NCBI GenBank assembly: GCA_029255685.2
Contig: CM055320.2
Span: forward strand, 14,370,614-14,434,613
DNA: 64,000 bases
Source: Silene conica
Taxonomy: Eukaryota; Streptophyta; Magnoliopsida; Caryophyllales; Caryophyllaceae
Reading direction: 5' to 3'
Part shown: positions 56,096 through 64,000 of the stretch, in pieces
Position numbering within the stretch: position 1 is the stretch's first letter
Layout of the letters: the number at the start of each line of letters is the position of its first letter
Notes under the pieces: model-generated
The model's input: the letters and a program-made list of their open reading frames with translations, nothing else
The model's database searches: none
Told to the model about the DNA's origin: nothing
Program-made: the position numbers and the translations under genes

Positions 56096-58989
56096 TTAAG
56101 GCTTGGCTAAAAAAGAAAGGTAATTTTCATGCGTTTGTTTGTTATGAATCTAATATGGTCAATGTTAATCATAATACTTGGTGGATTGACTCTGGTACTT
56201 CAATCCATGTTTCAAATACCTTGCAGGGTATTACAAACCTTCGGAAACCAGTGGCAAGTGAAAGCGCCATCTATTCAGGAAACAAGATAGGCTCGCACGT
56301 TGAGGCCGTGGGGATATGCAATTTAATTTTAAGTACTAGTTTTATTTTGATTTTGGAAAAGACTTTTTATGTTCCAAATTTTGCTCGGAATTTAATTTCA
56401 ATTGCAAGGCTTGTACCGTTTGGATTTTCCTTTAATTTTATGGACTCTGGTTTTAGTATTTACAGAAATTCTAAAGTTATCGATTATGGTATTTTGTCTG
56501 ATAATTTATATCGTCGTCATTTAAAAAATGATACCACTCAAAACACTATGCATGTTAATACTGGTTTTAAAAGAAGTATTATAAATGAGGAGTCCTCTAT
56601 GTTATGGCACCGGAGATTGGGACACATCTCCATTGAGAGGGTCAAAAGATTGGTAAAGGAAGGGGTACTTAGTACTTTAGACTTTACCGATTTTGAGACT
56701 TGTGTTAGTTGCATTAAGGGAAAGCAAACTAACAAATCTAAGAAAGGTGCTAAGAGGAGTTATGACCTACTAGAGATCATACACACGGATATATGTTGTC
56801 CGGATATGAACGCTAACGATCCAAAATACTTTATTACTTTCATTGATGATTATTCACGATATATGCATCTCTACTTACTTCGTTCCAAAGACGAAGCTTT
56901 AGATGCATTTAAAACTTTTAAGGCTGAAGTAGAGAAACAGTGTGATAAACCCATTAAGATTGTGAGATCAGATAGAGGTGGTGAGTACTACGGTAGATAT
57001 ACAGAGGATGGACAAGCATCTGGTCCTTTTGCTAAATTTCTTCAAGAGCATGGGATTGTTGCCCAATACATTATGCCTGGTTCTCCAGATCAGAATGGTG
57101 TAGCAGAAAGAAGGAATCAGACTTTAATTGAAATGGTGCGTAGTATGAGAAGTAATATTAAACTTCCTTCATTTTTGTGGGTTGATGCACTAAAGACGAC
57201 TACGTATATATTAAATCGGGTTCCTTCTAAGGCCGTCTCTAAGACGCCTTTTGAGTTATTCAAAGGTTGGAAACCGAGTTTGCAACATATACGCGTTTGG
57301 GGATGTCCGTCTGAGGTGAGAATTTACAAACCACAAGAAAAGAAACTAGACCCAAGGACTATTAGTGGGCATTTCATTGGATATGCCGAAAAGTCTAAAG
57401 GTTATAGGTTCTATTGTCCATCTCATAGTACCATGATTGTGGAATCTAGAAATGCAAAATTTCTAGAGAATGACTTGATCAGTGGGAGTACTATAGGAGT
57501 TGAACTTGAAAAGGATCAACATGAAGCTTCACCCTCTATTTTAAGTGACAGGTTGGTTATTGTTCACGGTTCTGAAGTACGACCGGAAATTCAACCACCA
57601 AATACATAAATTCCACAAAATGTCGATCAAAATATGGTAGATCATAATGAGGAAGAAAATCAAAATATGGTAGATCATAATGAGGAAGAAAATCAAATTA
57701 TGGTAGATCATAATGAGGAAGAAAATCACCGCGAGGTTGAACAAATTCCATTAAGAAAATCTACTCGAGAAAGGAAATCGGCGATTCCTGACTGCTATGA
57801 AGTATATCTACAAGAATCGGATTGTAATGTTGGAGCTGATAATGATCCTATGTCATTTTCACAAGCCATAAGTTCTACAGATTCAAACTTATGGATGAAT
57901 GCCATGAGAGAGGAGATGAACTCTATGGCGTCTAATCGAGTTTGGGATCTTGTCGAGTTGCCCAACGGTGTAAAAGCCATTGGATGTAAATGGGTTTTTA
58001 AGACTAAAAGGGACTCGCTTGGCAACATCGAGAGACATAAGGCAAGACTCGTTGCTAAAGGGTTCACTCAAAGAGAAGGAATTGACTACACGGAGACATT
58101 TTCTCCTGTATCAAAGAAAGACTCTTTTCGAGTTATCATGGCATTAGTAGCTCATTTTGATTTCGAGTTACATCAGATGGATGTGAAAACAGCATTTCTT
58201 AATGGCAATTTAGAGGAAGAGTTTACATGAAACAACCTGAAGGGTTCTACTCTAAAGATGGTGACCATTTGGTTTGTAAGCTAAATAAATCCATATACGG
58301 TTTGAAACAAACCTCCCGACAATGGTATAAGAAATTTCATGAAGTAATTTCTTCATTCGGTTTTGAAGAAAATATCATGGACCAATATATATACCTTAAG
58401 GTCAGTGGGAGTAAGATTTGTTTCCTTGTGTTATATGTGGATGATATTCTACTAGCAACCAATGATAAGGGGTTGCTATATGAGGTGAAACAATTTCTTT
58501 CAAATAACTTTGATATGAAAGATATGGGTGAGGCATCTTATGTCATTGGCATTAAGATCCATAGAGATAGATCCCGAGGCATTTTAGGCTTGTCTCGGGA
58601 GGCCTGTATCAACAAAGTGCGCGCTTGAAAGATTCAGAATGAAAGATTGTTCACCAAGTGTAGCACCTATTGTGAAAAGTGACCGATTCAGTTTAGACCA
58701 GTGTGCCAGGAATGATTTTGAAAGGGAACAAATGAAAAATGTTCCATATGCTTCAGTTGTTGGTAGCATTATGTATGCTCAAGTCTGTACCAGACCTGAC
58801 ATTGCATATGCTGTTGGAGTATTAGGAAGATATCAGAGTAACCCAGGCATCGATCACTGGAAGGCTGCAAAGAAAGTGTTGAGATACCTTCAGGGTATTA
58901 AAGATTACATGCTTATGTATAGACGGACTGATAGTCTTGAAGTGGTGGGGTATTCCGACTCAGACTTTGCTGGCTGCATTGATTCACGT
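56096..58989 (+). pseudogene. Ty1/copia (TNT1-94-like) pol fragment, truncated at both ends
   Basis: Order: end of gag (KKKGNFHAFVCYESN), protease WIDSGTSIHVSN, GAG-pre-integrase LWHRRLGHISIERV with CVSCIKGKQT, integrase core (HTDICCPD, FIDDYSRY, SDRGGEYYG, PDQNGVAERRN). A stop TAA lies at 57607. Three 33-bp repeats (57631-57730, MVDHNEEENQ) follow. Reverse transcriptase comes next (QMDVKTAFLNGNLEEEF, frameshift at 58227, YVDDILL), then an RNase H start (YSDSDFAGC). It stops abruptly at 58989, where the gene promoter copy begins. No LTRs. Three or more lesions, so inactive. Confidence 0.88.
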
Positions 58990-60378
58990 ATACAAAACTA
59001 AATGCGTAACTCATCCGGTGAGCAAGTGGCCAATCCCAATTCCCACCCCTTCCTAAAATAATAAGGGTAAATTTCTTATTACGTTTTACCACTTACTACT
59101 ACGTACTACCCAACCCACTATCCAAGCTCAATCTCTCTCTTCCTACCCCTACCCAAACCAAAAATATCCCCAATTTCTTCACACTCTCTCCTCTCCCTCC
59201 TAAACCCTACATTTCTCCGCCGCCGCCGTTGTTGACAACCACCATTTACCTTAGTCTTCTCTACGTTTTGTAGGTTTACCTTTCTCATTTTAGATCGCCG
59301 ATTGTAAGTTTTTGCGCAAACCCTAGGTTTTTGGTTCCTGATTCATCTCATTTATTGTCATCGTTATCGCTCTTCAATTATTCATCTTTTTAAGTAATCA
59401 TATTTAATTCATGTTTTATTGTTGATGTTGATTATTGTTTTAAATTAATAGATCTATAACACACTTTAAAGTTGATATTTTTATTGATTTTTGTTTATTT
59501 TTGTTTTGAAATTGAATTCGAGCTCGTTCTTCTTCTTTTGCTTGTTCATTGTTTAATTCGATTTGATCTTAGTATATGGTATGTGGATGTAAATTTCAGA
59601 GGTTTTGAATCGTCATCACTCATCACTTCGGTGTGTAAACTCTACGAAATAATTTGAATTTTGGCATAAAACATGAAAGTTTTGAATTTTGGCTCTAGAG
59701 TTTGAGTTTTCTTATGTTCAATTATTTGGTCAATTTTTCTTTTGGGCTTGTGTATGAATATATGATAGAATACTAGCTTTTGTGGTAATTTAATTTCATG
59801 TTGCGATTGGTATGACATGCTATAAAAAGAGGTATTTTTGAAACAGCCCAATTGAAGATGAAGTTTATTATCACAAACCCTAGAAATATAATGGTTCGAT
59901 CTTGTTATCTCTTTGTTTCACAGCCCACATAAGTTTGGGGCTCAAAAAATGACATCTTTGCCCTTTTGGTCCCATGTGTTTTAGTTCTCCGATATTTAAT
60001 TAATTCTTGTTGGTCTTGCCCTGCTATTTGAAGGAACACAAATTCTTATTTGCAACGGTACTATCCGTCGCAAGCTTGCGACGGATACCGTTTTCTCTCA
60101 CAAAATACCCACTTTTTCTCTTTCTCCAACACTATTCATGTGGTCCCCTTTCTCCACTAACTCATAATCTATCCATTTTATCTCACAGAATATCCGTCAC
60201 AAATGGTGACCCGTCGCAAGCAAGACTTACTATTGAAGGAAATGACATGTAAGTAATTTACAAACTTTCTTGGGCCTTGCGTCATTACTAAATATTAGCC
60301 CTTCTTGTCCCTGTCTTTATTGGCATGAAAAAGTCTAATTTACCCCTATTCAATCAACTCTCACCAAACTTGGATTGT
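58990..60378 (+). promoter_or_regulatory. Probable promoter, 5' UTR exon and start of intron 1 of the DAYSLEEPER-like gene (copy 2)
   Basis: The leader CTCTCTCCTCTCCCTCC...CTCCGCCGCCGCCG ends at a donor-like GATT|GTAAGTTTT (59303/59304). This is the last such block before the coding exon at 62609, so it is the best candidate for exon 1. The transcription start is not determinable. A Mutator-type MITE sits at 60036-60231. Confidence 0.55.
60036..60231. mobile_element. Mutator-type MITE (196 bp)
   Basis: Ends AAATTCTTATTTGCAACGG and CCGTCGCAAGCAAGACTT are imperfect inverted repeats. TTTGAAGGA / ATTGAAGGA is a 9-bp near-duplication. A perfect 22-bp palindrome lies at 60067-60088. Absent from promoter copy 1, which confirms it as an insertion. 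Confidence 0.72.
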
Positions 60379-61608
60379 TATTTAAGGAAAGGTTATTTTC
60401 GGCAACTAATTTATTGTTGGGCCCTTGTTATTGGGCCTTGGTTTATTATAAACTGTTTAGACTTGGTTAGGCGGTATATATGAGATAGTATCTGATATCT
60501 TAGGTTATTATATTTAGGAATAATTAGGAATTAGGGTAGGAATTATTATATGTTGTGGGGTGGACCTTGATTGCATCCAGTTCATCTTTTCTTTCTGATT
60601 CAAAATTAAAAGCCCAGTTTTTGTAGGAGTTTCCTTCCGAGGTAACTGGGTCATCAAAACTCTGTCTTTCTCTCTTTTCTACTTGTGTATTATTGTAGGT
60701 CTTTTATGCATATACTAATCTGAGCCCAAAGTTTTTGTTAGATTTAGATTTTAGAGTATTATTTGGTGGGTATGATTATTGATGCTCGATCTGATACTCG
60801 GGTTTATCTTGTTTTTGTTAGATTTAGAGTATTATTTGGGGGTGTATGATTATTGATGCGATCTGATACTCGGGTTTATCTTGTTTTTCACAACGAGAGC
60901 CCAATGTTTTCCTTAGATTAGAGTATTAGATGGGGTGTATGATTATTGATGCAATTGGGTCGGTTTTAATCTACCCCTCTTTGGTATACACGTTTGTCAG
61001 AGCTCGATTTATCTCTCATTCCCTTGATTATTTTATTTTACATGGTAGTGAAGGTGGAATAGTTAATGGTTTTACTTGGACCATGATGTGATTATGATCA
61101 TTGACACTGTAATCGTATGATAACGATAAATAGAAATTTGGTTGTGATTAATTGTCGAAGCAAATTATGTACCTTTGACCATGATGTTATGTGATTATCG
61201 TAAATTCGTAATTGACAGCTTAATCCTGTTTTACAAGAAATTGAAATTGAAATTTGGGTTTGGTTATTATTTGAGTCTTTGATGTATAGACTCTTAATTG
61301 ATTTTTATATTTGTATGGGTTATGTAGGATTTTGTTGTTTGGTCATATGAAAGATACAAAGAGTACTGTATGTGTGCTTAAGTTGGCTTTAGTAACAGAA
61401 GTCGAGTACAAATTATCGAGGGCTTATTGTATTTCAGCTATTTCTTCTAAAGCGAATTCAATACTGGCTTGTTGAATTGAGTTATTGGAGTCATGTCTTT
61501 ACTTGTTGAAGTTTGATACAATCCCAAGCCATGAGGCTTTTGTACAGGTGTTCAAAAGACGGGATGTTGCTGTCATTGCTATCAAACTTCCTGGTTTGAT
61601 AGCAATGA
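60379..61608 (+). other. Intron 1 sequence of the DAYSLEEPER-like gene
   Basis: T-rich, no coding signal. Related GATTATTGATGC / GATCTGATACTCGGGTTTATC phrases recur three times at about 60770-60960. A second non-coding exon cannot be excluded. Confidence 0.45.
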
Positions 61609-61610
61609 CA
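61571..61610. repeat. Perfect 17-bp inverted repeat with 6-nt loop
   Basis: TGTCATTGCTATCAAAC (61571-61587), loop TTCCTG, and its exact complement (61594-61610). Confidence 0.92.
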
Positions 61611-62043
61611 CACCCAAAAACACAACGAATGTCCACTTTACATTTCCCCAGAAAAAACGGAAAATTCACATGGTACCCCGGTCAAGATCAATGTTGCTGT
61701 TAGCTCAGCAGTCATTGCTCTTGACATACCCATTGTTTTAACCTTCAAAGGCCCCACGCCGTGCAACGAATCCCTGGTATGGACACAGACCCTAGACCCG
61801 ACCCAGAAGACGTACTTCACCACCGGTGGTGTGTTGACCCTACCGATACCCGAACCGTTCTTCATTACTAAGAGGGATAAGTCCTTAAAACCTACGTATG
61901 AGTTACAGTTTTCGCCTACACCTTGGGGAATGGAAAGGTTTAATGTTGGAATACACAAGGATGGACTTTTAGGTATCACTCAGCATCCTACTACCGTGTC
62001 CTTCAAGAAAGCTTTCAATGTTCTCGAGTTATCTGCCTCTTAA
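61609..62043 (+). pseudogene. Kunitz-type (STI) protease inhibitor-like fragment
   Basis: Open from 61609 to the TAA at 62041-62043, without a credible start or signal peptide. GTPVKI, PCNESLVWTQT, YFTTGGVLTLP, YELQFSPTPWG, NVGIHKDGLLGIT and the closing TVSFKKA follow the order of the Kunitz beta-trefoil (PF00197). About the first 40-60 residues are missing, and only one of the usual disulphide cysteines is seen. It lies inside the intron of a larger gene, in the same orientation. Probably a captured or duplicated fragment; expression from its own promoter is unlikely. Confidence 0.65.
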
Positions 62044-62608
62044 TAAAACCGTATTACACTGTGAGACGGTAGACGGGTAGATGATAATCCTCTTAAATAG
62101 AAAACTGCTCAATTTTGAGTCATTTTTATAAATAAGAGGATCGTCTTTGTAATTTGTGTTGTTATGTATTTATGCATGGTTATATGCATGGTGTCATTGT
62201 AGTGTTTAAATAAGTGGTACGCCCTCGGCCCCGTGAATAGTTATGTATTTATGTACTGACCATCGTTATTTTTAATATTTAAATACAAATCATAAACGAA
62301 ATCAATCCTTATGCAAATGAAGTGTGTGACCAAATGAGGAGTGTGACCTGCCGTTGAAAAGTTAAGAACATAAGCTTTCATTTCCATTTGGTCTTGCATT
62401 GATAAGATCTCTAAAACTCAAAATATACCCATTTGAAATCGATCTTCATGCAAATGAAGTTTCAAATCTTCAATTGCTTCCTTCATGCTTTTGAACGACT
62501 TCTTTCCTCGTTATGTAGTTATTGGAGTCATGTCTTTACTTCTTTCCTCGTTATGTAACTTTTTGACGGAGAATGACTTTTCTTGCTGTTCTGACTTTTC
62601 CTTTCAGT
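62044..62608 (+). other. End of intron 1, with duplicated segments
   Basis: GTTATTGGAGTCATGTCTTTACTT at 62517-62540 (shown in two parts: GTTATTGGAGTC and ATGTCTTTACTT) repeats 61481-61504. CTTCTTTCCTCGTTATGTA occurs twice close by. The acceptor is TTTTCCTTTCAG at 62596-62607. Confidence 0.7.
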
Positions 62609-64000
62609 ATGACAACATCAACATCTCCTGAGAATAATGAAATGGTTGATGCTTATCAAGTTGATGCTCAACGCACAGACTCAGAACTTAACAATACGGC
62701 AGCAGAGGTGAAACCAGAACGAGTTGAGCCAGACACGGTCGATATGGAGCTTGTTGATTCCCAGGTGCAGAGTGACCAATTTGATCCCCAGAATACTAGT
62801 GATCAGGCTCAACAGCAAACTACTAGCGCCGACATCGCACATCCCGAGCCACTTGGTGAGGAGGTGACTTATTCACCACCACCCACCTCTGAAAAGATGA
62901 TTTCACCTCCAGAGGGAATTGAGCATCTTCATCCAGTGCCGATCGTTTCTGAACATATGAATCTACATGCTCTTGATTCGGTAATTGTTCATTCTGAGCC
63001 TGCCTCTTCAGAGATGGATCATATGAATCCAAATGCTCTTGGTTCGGAAATTATTCATTCTGTGCCAGCCTCTTCAGAGATGGTTCATCCACATGCGGTC
63101 ACTATTGAGATGGTCCATCCACATGCAGACATTGGCTCTTTGGATCATTCTCAGCCTAACAATGCGGAGCTAATGTATTCGCACCCTGAAAGTTCAGAGC
63201 TTGTCGATCACGATAATGGTCACTTCCAGCATGAAAATATGCAACAAGATAACTTGCAGCCGCTGGAACTGGTCAATTCGCATTCTCATGGTAATGAACT
63301 TATCAATTCACCTGCTGTTGGCATGGAGTTGGTGAATTTGCCACAGCCTCTCAGCACCGAGCACCCTACTTCTCTGGTACCAACTCCTGATACCCAGCCC
63401 GGTAAACGCCGAAAAAAGAAGTCTATTGTTTGGGAGCATTTTACCATTGAAACAGTTAGTGCTGGCTGTAGGAGGGCCTGTTGTAAGGTTTGCAAGCAGT
63501 CATTTGCTTACAGTACCGGCTCAAAGGTTGCCGGCACAAGCCATCTCAAACGGCACATTGCCAAAGGGACGTGCCCGGTCATTCTTCGTCAGCAAGAGAA
63601 GAATCAGTTATCCCCATACCTGCCTAAGAGTGGTGGGACTGAGACAGCTACTGTTCAGCAACCAAAGAGACGGTATAGGACCGGGAATCAACCATATCTC
63701 ATATTCGATCAAGACCGTTGTCGGCACGAGATTGCTAGGATGATCATCATGCATGATTATCCACTCCACATGGTTGAGCATCCGGGTTTTGTTTCCTTTG
63801 TCCAGAATCTTCAGCCTCGTTTTGATATGGTGAGCTTCAACATTGTACAAGGAGATTGTGTCGCAACTTTCCTGAGGGAGAAGCAAACCCTCCAAAAATT
63901 TGTTGAGGAAATACCCGGGCGGATCTGCCTTACATTGGATATGTGGACTTCTAACCAATCAACTGGTTATGTGTTTGTAACCGGGCAGTTTATTGATAAT
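62609..64000 (+). CDS. DAYSLEEPER/RICESLEEPER-like domesticated hAT transposase with BED zinc finger (5' 464 codons)
   Basis: ATG 62609 directly follows the splice acceptor, and the frame is open to the window edge. Residues 1-260 are acidic and low-complexity with degenerate repeats (SSEMVHPHA, EMVHPHAD, SELVDHDN). A basic GKRRKKK patch near 265 may be a nuclear signal. A BED zinc finger follows at about 271-325 (IVWEHFTIE, CCKVCKQSF, GTSHLKRHI). Then comes the hAT core start (MIIMHDYPLHMVEHPGF, LTLDMWTSNQSTGYVFVTG). DAYSLEEPER is a host gene in Arabidopsis needed for development, derived from an hAT transposase; it binds DNA rather than transposing. No lesion is seen and codon usage is gene-like. 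The catalytic and dimerisation parts lie outside the window. Confidence 0.85.
   Translation, partial: MTTSTSPENNEMVDAYQVDAQRTDSELNNTAAEVKPERVEPDTVDMELVDSQVQSDQFDPQNTSDQAQQQTTSADIAHPEPLGEEVTYSPPPTSEKMISPPEGIEHLHPVPIVSEHMNLHALDSVIVHSEPASSEMDHMNPNALGSEIIHSVPASSEMVHPHAVTIEMVHPHADIGSLDHSQPNNAELMYSHPESSELVDHDNGHFQHENMQQDNLQPLELVNSHSHGNELINSPAVGMELVNLPQPLSTEHPTSLVPTPDTQPGKRRKKKSIVWEHFTIETVSAGCRRACCKVCKQSFAYSTGSKVAGTSHLKRHIAKGTCPVILRQQEKNQLSPYLPKSGGTETATVQQPKRRYRTGNQPYLIFDQDRCRHEIARMIIMHDYPLHMVEHPGFVSFVQNLQPRFDMVSFNIVQGDCVATFLREKQTLQKFVEEIPGRICLTLDMWTSNQSTGYVFVTGQFIDN

Overview
This is a gene-poor, transposon-packed stretch of a flowering-plant nuclear genome. Almost every kilobase belongs to a recognisable plant mobile element: Ty1/copia Sirevirus, Ty3/gypsy Athila-like and Tekay chromovirus, Cassandra, an L1 LINE, hAT, PIF/Harbinger, MULE and Helitron. 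The style of the solo LTRs and a small GAGACGGTCTCACAC-ended MITE made me think of Caryophyllales, perhaps Caryophyllaceae; that is an impression, not a proof. No rRNA or tRNA genes were seen, only a 5S-derived block inside a Cassandra LTR.

Layout. 1-5550: 3' half of a Sirevirus (pol C-terminus, broken env-like second ORF, polypurine tract, 3' LTR), probably inserted in a MULE. 5551-19982: remainder of that MULE, with a transposase tail on + and a plant-mobile-domain (PMD) gene on -. The PMD gene is split by a 2.5 kb solo LTR (8208-18949, TSD TCATC), itself split by a very young Athila-like element with only gag and protease (9329-17567, TSD AGTAG). 21012-39384: a chain of PIF/Harbinger-type elements with TAA duplications. 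The first internally deleted copy holds an hAT derivative, which holds a Cassandra fragment. The second holds a complete Tekay chromovirus (24537-35202, TSD TACAT, LTRs of equal length with no difference seen) and a decayed TTF-type hAT (36108-39302). 39594-44023: a solo LTR that received an hAT MITE, another solo LTR and a truncated LINE. A Helitron (44025-45793) later landed inside its right target duplication. 45794-49613: AT-rich sequence with small MITEs.

49614-64000 is the only host-gene neighbourhood. A DAYSLEEPER/RICESLEEPER-like domesticated hAT transposase gene has its main coding exon at 62609-64000, running off the window. Its probable promoter and 5' UTR exon lie at 58990-60378. 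That promoter block is duplicated at 49614-50850, and a decayed LINE joined to a copia fragment lies between the copies. The gene's long first intron also holds a Kunitz-inhibitor-like fragment.

The least explained structure is in LTR non-coding DNA. The Tekay LTRs carry 11 hairpins whose loop sequence is nearly constant while the arms differ from hairpin to hairpin but remain mutually complementary. The Sirevirus LTR carries five hairpins built the same way around GGAGTA. Several unrelated LTR families also carry clusters of TCGGTCGA/TCGACCGA-type palindromes.
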